This document shows positions 31,914 to 44,780 of a stretch of DNA of 64,000 nucleotides, one piece after another. The notes below the pieces were generated by a model. The model was not told where the DNA came from, did no database searches, and worked only from the letters and a program-made list of their open reading frames with translations. This DNA is from Marsupella aquatica. Taxonomy: Eukaryota; Marchantiophyta. How positions within the stretch are numbered: the first letter of the stretch is position 1; every line of letters begins with the position of its first letter. The position numbers were made by a program, and so were the translations under genes. The DNA lies in NCBI GenBank assembly GCA_973895155.1, contig OZ316891.1:32240001-32304000 (forward strand), given 5' to 3'.

Positions 31914-33752
31914 TGTAGTTTGCTATAGAGAATCAAAAGAACTCTTTTACGTCTCTAAACTCGGTATTCGTTCCCGTTAAGAACAAGATTGGGTTGGTTT
32001 GATGAAATAAACTAAAAATAAAGCTTTAAGCTGTTGTGTCACACATAGTAATCAATCTTGACTACTTTAATTAGGTACTTTGAAGATCGCTCCACAGCGG
32101 TGAGCAGTTTTTGATGATAACTCAACATCATATAACCATCAATTAATCAAAAGGTTGCAATTAACGAAACACAAGGAAAAATCTCTTAGAGTATGCTAAG
32201 GGAGTCTGGAATAGACCAAGGTTACTCCTTAGACATAAGTAATAATGGAATAACTTTAAGGGAATCCAAATCCACACGGCTTTTCAGATCTAAACTGCAT
32301 ACTAGAGTATCCTTTTAAAATGCTGGCAACATGTCTTGACCTTTCTTCCTAAGTGATACTTAGTCAAGATCTAAAAGGATAAATACTTCAGCATTTAGAT
32401 GGTACTAAGCAACATGAAGGTGAAAACATCATTTCCAATGCAACTTAAACTCAATGAGTTAACTCTAAGAACTTGTGAGATTACAATGTGTCACCAAAGC
32501 GGAATCTGACATTATAATTCACGAGATTCATAACTGAGGTTTTACTTCAAGTATTTGGGTTCCAAAATACAAGAAGGAGGTAAGTCTCTCCAATTATTAA
32601 GTCTGATTTAGAACTCGTAGGTTCAGAATCAATAGACTTAACAAAAGGGAGGCAAAAATGCAGAACTTAACCATCATCTACACTAGTGGTAGAGGGGTCT
32701 TATAGTAAAAATCTACTGAGTGAGAGGTCACAGGGTCGAAGAGACATGCCTCTTCATACCCCTCAAAATTTTAAAATGGCGATTCAGTAAGTGAAAAGCC
32801 GGAAAAATGGCTAAGTATGAACTCTTAAACTCTTAAAAACTTAAACTCTTAAAAACGTAAAAACTTAAACTCTTAAACTCTTAATTTCAGTATACTAAAA
32901 ATTGAGTAGATTCAACTATTTTTAACTTTCTACTCCTGGTTCGGAAAACTCTGAAATTTTTCCAGCAGGGTTTCCTAGGTACAGACTACAGCCTAAAGAA
33001 GTCTCATAGCTTTTAAAGCTCTACAACACATTTAGAAAAATTGGTAAAAGTACTATACTTTTCAATACTAGCTAAAAAGATAGTCTCCTTCAAGCTTGTT
33101 GTCGAATATCATCGGGTTCGAGCAGCTCCACGTAGGTGACAGTCCGATTCTGTGTTACCTCCATCAGCTCAGTCTGACGTGGTGATCCTCGAGAGTAGGG
33201 TAGGCACCTTAGTTGTCTCTCAGGATACATCAAAGGCATTCGCTTCATCAAATAACAGGAATCTATACGAAGAGCTTCTCTGTATATCCCGATCACATCA
33301 TAGTTGTTGCAGGTAGCAGCATACACTTGAGGATAATGAAACAGGAACTCATCACTACTCATCATCCTGGAATAGAAGGGTCGAAGTCTCCATTTGACAT
33401 CTCTGAAATACCGGTTGAAGCTGGGCAGAGTTTGAGAGGTAAGGTGGAAGAGAAGTCAGTAATGAGCGCCTATGTCTTGCATTCCTTCCCTTTCAAGGTG
33501 AGCTCTTCATCCGTTGTGGAGTCCCGTTGAACTAGTTGTAAGATGTCACGATCACAGAGTCGCCAAATCTTAAGGTGTAACTCGTAAAGCAGTGAACTAG
33601 TAAACTCGTAAACTGAGTTTACTCGTAACTTAGGAACTTAATAACTTTGAATGCTGTTTTAGTTACAGTTAGCAATAATTGCAGTCTAAACACCGTAAAA
33701 AATTTAAAAATTTTCAGTTTCTTCATGCTTTTGGAATTACCCACTACTTACA
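31914..33752 (-). mobile_element. Solo LTR-X3, short form, 1,839 bp
   Basis: Plus-strand ends TGTAGTTTGCTATAG and CCACTACTTACA, duplication GGGAG (31909-31913, 33753-33757). It contains the last about 90 codons of the LTR-X frame (33090-33365 minus) fused to the LTR left end, with the same 2.1-kb deletion as X2 and X4. Inverted repeat at 32738-32755. Confidence 0.9.
33090..33440 (-). pseudogene. LTR-X protein remnant in X3
   Basis: C-terminal end of the LTR-X frame, SSDEFLFHYPQVYAATCNNYD to EPDDIRQQA*. It shows the natural terminus that is obscured by a TGA in X1. Confidence 0.75.
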
Positions 33753-33757
33753 GGGAG

Positions 33758-34602
33758 TTGAAGGGTAACACGAACGGGTGGACGAAGGCAACCTTGCTAG
33801 GAGAAACATCCACGGCAGCCGAGATGAAGAGGAAAGGAAACAACAACAAAGAGGACACCCCGGCAAAAAGAACGAGGTCGGCGGCACCTAGGAAGCCAGC
33901 ACCGCAGCAGAGCGGGACTAGGGGAGAAGCCGAGGAGGAAGAGGTCAATCCCATCAATGCCATTCCAACAGACAATGACACCTGGAAAGGCTGGGTGGCG
34001 ACCCTACCGGAGGAAGTGCAATTACACTTTGCACGAGAGGAGGATGCATGCTTTACAGCCATGCAGACCAAGAACTACCAAGGCTTCATGGCCGGATCCG
34101 GCTTGGAAGCCTTTGTAAGATTACCATGGCTGAAGTCGGAGGTGCCGGACTCAGACTTATTAGAATTTGTGGGATCATGGGAACCCGAGACCAATTCCAC
34201 GAGGGTGTATGGGAAGGATTTCTATCTCACTCCCCGGGTGATTGCCGAGGTGTTTGGCTTGCCGATGGGTGATAAGACCAAGGTTGATACCAGGAAGACC
34301 TTACTTGACAAGGAGTTTTGGTCGTTCCCAGGACCATCAACGAAGAATGGCTTTTTCCGGAACACCTGCACCAACCCACACATCGGAGAGATGATCGATT
34401 TCTTGCGGGTGACCATGCACTGTAACTTGCTGAGGGTAGAGATCAGCAAGGCTCAGGTCTACCTGGCAGAAAGGCCAGACCCAAGCCGGGATTATAACGG
34501 GTACCTCCTCAACCAACTGAAGGAGATCTTGAAGGAGGAATAGAAGGTGATCGGCGTGGGAAGCGTGTCCCGGCTTGGCTATCACATGCCGCTGTTGTGC
34601 CG
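33758..34602 (+). pseudogene. LTR-C encoded protein, core part
   Basis: Frame to TAG at 34541: TAAEMKRKG and PAKRTRSA (basic, NLS-like), GLEAFVRLPWL, LLEFVGSW, VIAEVFGLPMG, NGFFRNTCTNPHIG, IDFLRVTMHCN. This is the same core as in LTR-A, LTR-Y and LTR-X. The TAG aligns with CAG in the copy at 43310 (EEQQVIG). The solo LTR-Y interrupts it at 34602; it resumes at 38446. Confidence 0.8.
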
Positions 34603-34786
34603 TGTCGCACCCCTACCCTGGGCCTTAAATCCGGGTTAGTGTCGTGGTGCGACCTCGACCACCAGTAGGGGTGAGGGTTCGGGCAAGGAGGTGTGTAGTG
34701 ACCTTCAATAGCCCTAAGTTGGGCTAAGCCGCTATACTTACTGGTATAACACTCGCATAATTCGTACTTGTCATAGGTATATTTAT

Positions 34787-34802
34787 TTTCCACCGCTGGA
34801 AT
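34787..34802 (-). promoter_or_regulatory. GCGG-loop hairpin, solo LTR-Y copy
   Basis: Minus strand ATTCCAGCGGTGGAAA then ATAAATATACCTATGAC, identical to 12638-12653. Confidence 0.7.
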
Positions 34803-35585
34803 TTTCCCTCAGTTAGTGACGCGGACTAACTCCCGACTTGGGGCTTTTCAAGCCATCGACGTGACAGGACCTTGTGACATGCAATGAGTGGCAATCCCTA
34901 CCATTAGTCCGCACCCGGTACGTCCCTTAAAATGGCGCCTTTGCCCGGACAAAGCATACACACAACACCAGTTACTCTCAGAAACATTAAGGGGAAAAGA
35001 CTACATTTACTCAGCGAAGCATCAGTTTACATGGTTGACTCGACTTCAAAGGGGGTCAGCAGGCCCAACGGCAGTCGATGCCCAGTCTCTACGAGGCCCT
35101 GCCTTGCACTTGCCCAGCAAGCTCGACTCTGGCTCTCACTCCTTGGTACGCTCTGACCCTACTCAGGCCGGGACTCCCCGTGCCTCGCCTTTCTTCTGCT
35201 GAGATAACTAAGCCTTCTCCCCCTTCCCATCGCGGAAGGGGAAGCCTAAATACTACCATAGCGGAAGAGAACCGGAGGATACTACCTTCCGGGGTACTAC
35301 CTACTGACTAACTAACTGCTGACTACCGGTCGCGCTGCACTGACCGGTTGACCGTCGACTACGAGTGTGCCAACCGGAATGGCAGCGGCCAAGCCTACTG
35401 ACAAACTCTAGTCCGTTGATGGACTCAATCCTACGTTGGCTGATCCTAACTGACCGGCCCTAATTCTTCCTACTGCCGCTAATCGGCGCCTAATGACAGT
35501 TATTCTATCGTTACGCCTAACTAAAAGATGCCGCTGACTTAACCGCCTCGCGCGGCGCCTGCTTCTACCCTTCGCTAACTACCCC

Positions 35586-38033
35586 TTACGTGTGTGCAGT
35601 GGTTGGACCAGGGCTGGTCCCCTTGTCGGGGCGAGACCTCAAGCCGCCTTGATCAGAGGTGGGCCCAGGTTTTCCCCGCTGGAGGACGAGCAGGGTGACG
35701 CGGTCCTGCAAAGCCTTGTTGTCCCGTAATGCTTCCTCCGCCTCGTTTGCAGCTTTGTCGGCTTCAGTCTGGAGCCGCGCCACCTCCAAGTTGAGCTGGT
35801 CGATGGCGTCGCGATGGACCTGGTCCTGCGCTAGCAATTTATCTCGTTCGGCGGAGAGACTAGCCACCTGCTGTGCTGCCTGCAGGAATTGTTTGTTGAG
35901 GTCGGTCAGGCTGGTAACCCGAGCCAAAGATTCTGAGCGTAATTGAAGCACGGTGTCGTCCAGCTTCTTGAGTTCGGCCTGCGCTCCGCTTAACTCCTGG
36001 GTTAGTCCGTCCCTCTATTCGACAGTGCGGACTAAATCCTCGCGGCGGGTCGTTGCCTCCTCCTCGAGGTGCTCTACCAGCATCTGGAGACGCCCGATCT
36101 CATTCCCCTTCGCCATGAGTTCTTCTTCCAAGCGGCTGACGATCCGTGGTTGGTGCTCTAACATGAAGAAGGCTGGCTGAAAGTACGCCGAGACTTGTTG
36201 TCCGATGTATGTCGCCAACTCCCCAGACATAGTCTGGCTAAACTTCTGGACCAGGTCGTAGGCCATGGTCCCCGGGGCTACTTGGTAGTCCTCCATCCTC
36301 TTGGGTACCGGTGGTTCCTCGGCAGGGGCAATGAGCTCCTCCGTAGTCAGCGCTAGGGAGGGGAAGGTTTCTTCAGGTGGTGGAGGGATTGGGGGTGGTT
36401 GTACTGCAGGTAGCGGAGGCTCAACGGAAGGAGGCGGTGGAATTTCCACAGGGGGCGGTTGCGGAGTATTAGTCGGGGCTTCCGGCTCGGGGTTTGTCCG
36501 AGGGACAGTAGTCCGCGTAGTCGGGGTTGCCTCCTCTGGGGTGGGGGTGACATTACCCGGGGCTGAGGTGGCCGTATTCTTTCCTCTGGCCTCCCACCGT
36601 GCCTTGTACCAGGCGAGGATAATGGCGATATGACTCCCCAAGTAAGTCTTCCCTCCAATAGCCATACCACCCTGAGCCCGCTTCAGCTCCCCCGAGAATC
36701 TTCGGTAGAAGAATTGGGCCCAGTTTCGTCGTTTGTACTGTTCCACCTGCACTATCGTGCAGAGGGAAATCTCGGATCGTGGCTCAATCATGTGTAGGGT
36801 AGTCCGTATGAAGTTAAGCCGCTCCATACAGGTTAAGTTGGTGCACGCCCCCTGCTTGTATCCGTTGTCCGTCTTACCCTCGGGTTTGAAGTGCCGCGGC
36901 GTATACTCCTTATCCCGAATTCGGATTTCCACCGGCACCGGCCCGGTTGGTAGGCCGAAAATTTGCGTTAACCGATGCTAGGTGAGTGATAAGGTCTGCC
37001 CCGAAACCTTGGTGGTTGACGCATCAGTGTCAAAATTGGAGATGAACTCACAAATCTCCTTCGGCCCGGCGGCGCACGGCCTCCATAGTAAGTGGGCGAA
37101 CCGCTCCAATTGATGCTCCTTGAGATAGTCCGCATGTTCGAGTTTCTTGATCGCGATCCAGACTACCTCGGGGACGCGGATTACCTGTAATAAGTTGGAC
37201 TTTGGGTTATCCGGGGGCCGTCGGGTCTGGTTGGTCGGGGGGTTTGCCGGGGCAGGTGCAGGCGCGGCGTCGGTCCGTGTTGATTCGGGGGCCGTCATAG
37301 TCCTTGACCGCTTATGAGGACGCTGTTCGAGTTGCGGACTAGCTCGCTCGGAACCCGAAGAACACTCCGCGTTGATTACTGGACGGACTTGGGACTGGTT
37401 CGGTGGTACTCCGGTGGTCATCGGTTGAGGCGCTGGGGTAGCCATATCCCAATTGAAGGCGTTGGAGCTTTCCCTGAGGAACGTGAGATTACGCGCCGCT
37501 TCCCGTTGTCTGCTGATGTCTTCTTGGCGCTTTTCGGCTACGATCTGCTGGTCTAGGTACCCCGGAATCTTGTCGAACTCCGCTTGAGTAAGCCGCTGGT
37601 TGCCCTTCAGCTTAAAGAACTTAGCTGGAACCTCAAGAATCGCCTCTGCTACCGATCTAAGCCCTTCCTCGCTGAGATATAGTTCGGTGATGTAGTCTCG
37701 CAGCTCGTTATAGCTAGAATCCCTGGTGATGGCTGTCCTTTCGCAATTAACTAGTGCTACCTTGGTTACCAGCTTCGCGTACCTTCGTTCGTAAGCGGCT
37801 TTCTCGGGGCAAGAGTACCAGTAAGTCTCAGAGAACTTAGCACCTACCTCGCCAAACAAGGTCCAAAATCCCAAGGCTGTGAGGGTCATACTAACCTCGT
37901 AGTCCAGTTCGTTGTGTCCACGTTCCCACCTGGCTGGTCCTTTTTCGCGGAGGCCTCGCTCGTCCTGACTAAATCTCGCCACATTTCGCTCTTCTCCCTC
38001 GATAATTTCCTCGTAAAGGTCGACTGGATTCAA
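35586..38033 (-). pseudogene. LTR-Y encoded protein, two in-frame stops
   Basis: A single frame of 816 codons broken only by TAG at 36978-36980 and TAG at 36015-36017. Layout: N-terminal block with LGFWTLFGEVGAKF; basic PHKRSRT; core with LERFAHLLWRP, FISNFD, IFGLPTG, NGYKQGACTN and LNFIRTTLHMIEPRSEI; long Pro-rich linker; YDLVQKFSQTMSGELATYI; coiled coil to the end. No ATG is visible at the 5' end (TGA precedes 38033), so the start is unresolved. Same architecture as LTR-A and LTR-C proteins with low identity. Confidence 0.8.
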
Positions 38034-38445
38034 TCAAAAAGGCGAGCGGATGGCAGCATCCGTGAATTCCAAAAAGGTAAACGTGAGCGAATGGCCCGCA
38101 GTGCCATCGGCTCCTCTCTTATGGGGGTGCCCGGACGAGCTCGAGCGTGAGAAGGTCAGGCCGTTTGGTCATTGATAACGAGCTGAAGTCGGCGTCTCGG
38201 TCCAAGCGTGATTCTTCTAACTGATTTTTACTCCACTGCCGCCACCGTACCTTGGTCGTGCGTAATAATCCCTTTCCTGAACTCGTAATTATTCGGTTAT
38301 CTTAACCTACTCCTAATCTAATCATAATGGCAACTTGACGGCTATACGTGCTATTCTATGCTATGGCTACGGTCCTAATGACCGTATAAGTCCTAATCTA
38401 CGACCTGGGTTCGGTCAAGTGACACGTTACCCGTGTCACATGCCG

Positions 38446-40220
38446 GTATGCCAGAAGTCAAATCTTTGCCCCAGTACTTCCCCTATTGGCAAGGGCACCG
38501 GAGGAGGTTTCGGAGCAGAGGCCGGCACCAGAGAAGCCCAACCAACCCGACATTCCAACGATCAAGCAGGTGTTTCGGACAAGGAAAGAAGCTGTGCCGA
38601 TGTAGCAACCAGGCATGCAAATTCTGCTGAACTTGCTGGAGAAGGAAAAGAGAACGGTTCCGGCAACGGCAACGGCAACGGCAACAATACAGGACGATGC
38701 CCCCGAGGTCGGCTTAAGCCGACTCAGAGGGGAAGATCCCTTTACCGGAGCCAAGGAGAGAAGGAGGCCAGAACACAAGCCGGGAGTGCGAATGTATGTG
38801 GGAGCCTCAAGCCCCGAATCAGAGGCAGAGCAGCCTAAGGCTCCTTTCCACGGAGAGCAGAAGGAGACGACAGCCTGGAAACCAGAGGAACCAGAGGCCG
38901 TTTTCACGATTGGACCAGGGGAACAAGGGGAGAAGGCGGGAGTCCAAGTAGTGGAGGAGGCGGGAGAGGACTACAGCAATGATAACTCCGGCTATGGGTT
39001 GGATCATCATGTTCCAGGAGTAAGGACCTGTGGCCAATTTATCCCCACGCTTCCAAGAGTAGTTTGAGGGGACCCCAACCAGCAGAGTAGCCCCGAGTCT
39101 CCCCCACGAGAGATTTCTCCCCCAAGCTTTGATGGCATAAAGCAGACGGCACAGGAATTTCAGGAGTGACTTAGGGAGGAAGAGAAAGCAGCCCTGGCTA
39201 GGGAGAAGGATTTACCAGGAGGAGATTGGCCGGAGGACATCAGGCGGCTTGCCAAAAAAAGAAGCAACCCTCTTGCCACCATAGAAGAAATCCGCAAGAC
39301 GGCTTGGGAGCAGAGGCCGCGGTGGGTAATGCCGATGACTTCTAGTTACTCCACCTATGCTAAGGATAGAGCCATGGAGTATGGGGAGATGTGTGGGGAA
39401 CTGGCGCTCAGCATCTTTGGGGAGGAGTTGGAGCAGGGACCCTTTTTCCAGAGGGAGATGTTGGAAAAGCATCGATTAGAAGAACCGGTGGCTTTGGAGA
39501 GGAGCAAGAAGGACGAGGTCATCCGACGGCTTAGGGAGAAGGAAGCCGAGATGGAAATCCTGCAGGTGGTCAAGAAAGCCCAAGATGAAATACGGATTAA
39601 GCGGCATGAGCTAAACATCATGCAGGGGCAGTTGGATACCACTCAGTCTGACAATCAGATTATCAAAGATAAACTGACTCTGACCCAAGGAGAGTTGGCC
39701 GGCGCAGTCAAGGAAAGAGAGAAATGGAAGCGGGAGCTAAGGGATGCAGAGGAGGCCCACTTAGCAACCAACAATCGGGCCATGGCGGAGAACCAGAGAA
39801 GGGAGAGGGCGTTGAAAGGAGAGCTCAAAGATATCCGCGGAGCCCTTGAGCAAAAGGAAGTAGAGTTAGGGAAATCCTATCAAGGGATTATTGCGCTGTA
39901 GCAGGAGCTTGCGTCCCTGACGGCCAGCTTCAAGGCTGATCTGCGTGAAAAGGACAACCAGCTCGACCAGACTTATGCCAAGATGAATAAAATGGAGTCT
40001 GTGGTCGTAGTAGAGCTCGACAAGGAGCTAAGAGCAACCCAGGAGGAGAGGGCTACCTTAAGGAGGGAATTGGAGGAAGCCAATAAGGAGCTGGAGGAGG
40101 CGTGCAAGGACCTGGACGAGACCCAAGAGGAGTTGGAGGAAATCACGAGAAAGATGGAGAACCTACAACGGCGGGCCGACAACCAAATGGAGCGGCTGAA
40201 GACACAAGCCGCAGTATTTA
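38446..40220 (+). pseudogene. LTR-C encoded protein, middle and coiled-coil part
   Basis: Continues the LTR-C frame: Pro/Glu linker, RMYVGASSPESEAEQP, FIPTLPRVV then a TGA, AWEQRPRWVMPMTSSYSTYA, and coiled coil to a TAG at 39899 (CAG in the copy at 14299), then on to 40220, where the inverted LTR-C is inserted. Confidence 0.75.
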
Positions 40221-40464
40221 TGTGGTGCATCCCATGGCTCCCTAAACCCAAGAAACCCCCCAGCTCAAGCCGATTCCCGCAACTTTTGTGCTTGGCGGGG
40301 CCGTTTCCGCGGCTTAGCGGCATGAGACGCTGCTAATCTCCTCTACATCTATTAACAATTTACACACATATACTGGACAGATCCTTCATCGGGTCATGAG
40401 ATATGAAGCCGGCCTACTCTAGGCCTTCCCTTGTCTTCCTCTCCTTTTGGTTAGGTGTATTTGG

Positions 40465-40480
40465 ATTCCGCCGCCGGAAT
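40465..40480 (-). promoter_or_regulatory. GCGG-loop hairpin, solo LTR-C copy
   Basis: Minus strand ATTCCGGCGGCGGAAT then CCAAATACACCTAACC. Confidence 0.72.
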
Positions 40481-41134
40481 GATCCCCAATAGGCTTGGTT
40501 AAGCCGCTAAGACCTCTCTCAGCTCGACACATCCAACTCTCACTCCCTTGCTTACTTTCCTTCTCCTATTAGTTGATGTGGGTACTCTTCACACAAGTTA
40601 ATGCGACACACAAATAGTAAAATGACTCCTTTTGACTGAGTCATACCATGCACTTGCCATACAAACAGTACATTTCATACACAAGCTCTGCGAACTAAGC
40701 CGTGAGGCCAACTCTATTCAGCTCTTAGGCATGAGGAAACATGAATATACACAAGGTCACTGTATGACTAACCGAGAGCTTCTCTTAGTACTTGATCCTA
40801 GCCCAGCTGGTGCAAACTAAAAACTTGCTAAAGAAGAGGCCCTGAGCTCCCCGCAGCCCAGGTATTTATCCTGGTAGCGGATCCGCCTAATTCTTTGCAG
40901 CGTAAGCCTAATCTACCTAACAGTAATCTACCTGCCCGGATCTACCTATGTACAGCAAGGTAGGGGCACAAGTGTTGCTCCTACCAGTGGAACCGCAATC
41001 CCACTAAGCTAAGTGTCAGGGCCGCTCCTGGTCCTGATCCTAATCTTAAACTTGGAGATCAGCGCCCGCCCTGCCCACTCACGCCTCCTACCTCCACGTC
41101 CGCCCTTCCTAAAAGGAACGGCGCCATTGCACCA

Positions 41135-44100
41135 TCACGACACCGGTGGTGGATCCTCAATGGACGCCCCCAACGCTTCCTCTTCAGCCACTGCCGTTGG
41201 CCCGCCTACTGACAGATTACCTGCCCTTGACCGAGTCAACTCTCCCTTGGCCTGAGCCACTCCCACGGCTTTGGCCTCCCCTTCTTCTAGGGTAGTTGGA
41301 TCCTTTGCCATGACCCTGTCTGGGGTCGGTGCTGGGTCTACCTCCTTGGTCACCACGGCCTGTGGAGTCGTATTACTCCTTGACCCTGAAGGTTTCCGCT
41401 TCTTCTTTGTTTCCGGCTCGGCAGCTGGTCCCTTCCCCTTCCCACTTACTTTCGGCACTGGTGCAGGTGGTGCGGCTTGTTCTTCGGCCAGTACCACTCC
41501 TGGTAACTGGTTCGCCCCAACGGGCGATGGACCTGCTGCAGCTAAGCATTTAAATACTGCGGCTTGTTTCTTCAGCCGCTCTGTTTGGTTGTCGGCCCGC
41601 CGCTGTAGGTTCTCCATCTTCCTCGTGATTTCCTCCAATTCCTCCTGGGTCTCATCTAGGTCCTTACGTGCCCCCTCCAACTCGTTTTTGGCCTCCTCCT
41701 GCTCCCTGTGGGCTTCCTCCAATTCCTTCTTCAAGGTAGCCCCTCCTGGGTTGCTCTTAGCTCTTTGTCGAGCTCTGTCACGATCTCAGACTCCATTTTA
41801 TTCATCTTGGCATAAGTCTGATCGAGCATATCGTCCTTCTCCCTTAGGTCGGCCTTGAAGCTGGCCGTTAGGGACGCAAGCTCCTGCTGCAACGCAATAA
41901 TCCCTTGATAGGATTTCCCTAACTCGGCCTCCTTCTACTCAAGGGCTCCGCGGCTTTTCTCGAGCTCCCCCTTCAACGCCCATTCCTTTCTTTGGGTCTC
42001 CGCCATGACCCGGTTGTTGACTGCTATATGGGCCTCCTCTGCGTCTCTCAGCTCCTTCTTCCATTTCTCCCTGTCCTTGATTGCGTCGGCCAATTCTCCC
42101 TGGGTCTGAGTCAGTTTATCCTTGATAATCTGACTATCAGCCTGCGCTGTGTCCAGCTGCCCCTGCATGATGTTCAGCTCATGCCGCTTAATCCGCAGTT
42201 CATCTTGGGCTTTCTTGGCCGCCCTTAGATCTTCAATCTCGGCTTCCATCCTCCTAAGCCACCGGATGACCTCGTCCTTCTTGCTTCTCTCTAAAACCAC
42301 CGCTTCATCTAATTGGTGCTTCTCCAACTGCTCCCTATGGAAAAAGGGTCCTACCTCCAACTCCTCCCCAAAGATGCCGAGCGCAAGTTCCCCACACATC
42401 TCACCATACTCCATGGCTCTATTCTTAGCGTAGGTGGAGTAAGTAGAAGTGATCGGCATCGCCCATCGCGGCCTCTGCTCCCAAGCCGTCTTGCGGATCT
42501 CTTCAATCGTGGCTAGAGGTTTGCTTCCTTTTTTGGCTAGCCGCCTGATGTCCTCCGGCCAATCTCCTCCTGGTAAATCCTTTTCCCTAGCCAGGGCTGC
42601 CTCCTCTTCCTGCCTGATTCGCTCCTGAAATTCCTGCGCCGTCTGTTTTATGCCGTCAAAGCTCGGGGAGAAACATCTGGTGGGGGAGACTCAGGGCTAC
42701 TCTGCTAGTTGGGGTCCCCTCGTACTACCCTTGGAAGTGTGGGGATAAACCGGACACAGGTCCTTACTCCTGGAACGTGATGGTCCGACCCATAGCCGGA
42801 GTTATCATGGCTGCAGTCCTCCACTGCCTCCTCTACTTCTTGGACTTCCGGCTTCTCCCTCTCTTCTTCGTCGGTAGGAGCTTCAGGCAATTCTGCCTCA
42901 GATTCTGAGCTTGAGACTCCTACGTACATTCGAACACCCGGCTTGGATTCTGGCCTGATTCTCTCCTTATTTCCGGTAAAGGGGTTTTCCCTTCTAAGTC
43001 TGCTTAGGTTGACCTCTGGGGCAGTGTCCTGCATTGTTGCCGTTGCCGTTGTCGTTGCCGATCTCTTTTCTTTCTCCAGTAGTAGCAGATTCTGCATGCC
43101 TGGTTGCTGCATCGGCAAGTCTTCCTTCCTTGGCCTAAACACCTGCTCAATCGTAGGGCTAACAGGTGGTTGAGGCTTTTCTGCTACCGGCCTCGGTGCT
43201 GGAGCTTCCTCGGGTGTCCTTACCTGCAGGGGAAGTACTGGGGCAAAGGTCTGACCTCTGGCATACCGGCACAACAGCGGCATGTGATAGCCAAGCCGCG
43301 ACACGCTCCCCATGCCGATTACTTGCTGCTCCTCCTTTAAGATCTTCTTCAATTGGTTGAGGAGGTGCCCATTGTAGTCCCGGCTTGGGTCTGGCCTCTC
43401 TGCCAGATAGACCTGTGCCTTGCCAATCTCTGCCCTCGGCAAGTTACAATGCATGGTCACCCGCAAGAAGTCGATCATCTCTCCTATGTGTGGGTTGGTG
43501 CAGGTGTTCCAGAAGAAGCCATTCTTTGTTGATGGCCCGGGGAACGACCAGAACTCTTTGTCAGGCAAGGTCTTCCTGGTATCAACCTTGGTCTTATTGC
43601 CTATCGGCAAGCCAAACACTTCGGCAATTACCTTGGGAGTAAGATAGAAATCCTTCCCATATATCCTCGTGCAATTGGTCTCGGGTTCCCATGACCCCAC
43701 AAATTCTAATAGGTCTGAATCCGGCACCTCCGGCTTCAGCCATGGTAATCTTACAAAGGCCTCTAAGCCGGATCCGGCCATGAAGCCTTGGTACTTCTTG
43801 GTCTGCATGGCCGTAAAGCATGCATCCTCCTCCCGTGCAAAATGTAGTTGCACCTCCACTGGTAGAGTTGCCGCCCAGCCCTTCCAGGTGTCATCCCTGG
43901 TTGGAATGGCATTAATGGGATCGACCTCCTCCACTTTGGCTTCTCCCTGCCTCCTGCTCTGCTGCTCGGCTGGCTTCATTGGTGCCGCCGACCTCGTTCT
44001 TTTGGCCGGGGTGGCTTCATCGTTGACGGCTCCCTTCCTCTTCATCTCGGCTGCCGTGGAGGTTTCTCCTAGCACCGTTGCCTGGGTCCACCTTTCCGTG

Positions 44101-44660
44101 CTACCCTTCAATTCCCAGTGTATGTCGTTGCAGTTCTTGATGGCCTCTCGAATGCCGATGATTCTGTCTTCGCAAAACAGAAGATCGTCGAGCTGATTGG
44201 AAGTAGGAGTCCACAAGAACTCGGCCTTGATGAGTTTGCCTCCTAAGAAAGCCGTTTTCTACAGCTCCCACAATCGAGCGAGCTCCTGTCATTCTCGAGC
44301 TGCCCTTTCTGATTCTTCGTCCTTGTAAGTCTTGATGTACTTAGTTGCCCATTCGAACAGGCATCCCCAGAAATGTGCCGCTTGATTGACGTTGCTCATA
44401 CCCTCCTTAGGTCGATCGTCGGTATCTACTCTCTCCCCGAGTGCTTGCCTAAGCAGCTGACAGTAGTTGGCCTCCCGTAGTCGTCTGCCTAGTTTGTGCT
44501 CGCAAATGAGCCACCATCTCCTGCAAGCGCTCCTTACCCCTCTCCTCTTCCGGTCCTTCCTCCCGTTGATCCTTCCTAGCCGCCGATGCTTAGCGCGCCC
44601 TAACCCTAATCGAGTTTTCACCCCCAACGTCCTTACCTCCGGCCTCGGCCCGGGTTCCAT
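41135..44660 (-). pseudogene. LTR-C encoded protein, most complete copy
   Basis: About 1,170 codons from ATG 44660 (MEPGPRPEVRTLG). Breaks: TGA at 44289, a stop near 44220, TAG at 42705, TAG at 41935, and a shift near 41740. Order: basic leader; NVNQAAHFWGCLF block; MKRKG and PAKRTRSA; core (GLEAFVRLPWL, EVFGLPIG, NGFFWNTCTNP, IDFLRVTMHC) at 43350-43900; acidic linker; YSTYAKNRAMEYGEM; coiled coil of about 250 residues; Ala/Pro tail ending IEDPPPVS*. The function is unknown; the coiled coil suggests oligomerisation. Confidence 0.8.
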
Positions 44661-44780
44661 AGTCGCCCCTAATTGTTTATATTTTCCTTGTTTTGTCCCT
44701 ATACTAAGGTGTTTCCAGGGTGCATTCCTGCTTTACCTACTTAACTGGCCGAGTGATTCCTGGCTAGGCATCACAATTTA

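Larger units (their letters stand above)
34603..38440 (-). mobile_element. Solo LTR-Y, complete, 3,838 bp
   Basis: Minus strand TGTGACACGGGT...GGGTGCGACA, flanked by TGCCG (34598-34602, 38441-38445). The empty site is readable at 43260-43280. It gives the full LTR-Y of which element Y keeps only parts. Confidence 0.92.
40221..44775 (-). mobile_element. Solo LTR-C, complete, inverted, 4,555 bp
   Basis: Ends (minus strand) TGTGATGCCTAGCC at 44775 and GCACCACA at 40221, flanked by ATTTA (40216-40220, 44776-44780). It sits inside another LTR-C; the empty site reads through at 14613-14625. LTR-C thus inserted into its own family. Confidence 0.92.

Noticed and set aside
36301-36633. Gly-rich plus-strand frame
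   Set aside because: Antisense of the Pro-rich linker in the LTR-Y protein.
34603-38440. LTR-Y as the 5' LTR of a full element running left
   Set aside because: TGCCG flanks both ends and LTR-C sequence continues on both sides, so it is a solo LTR.
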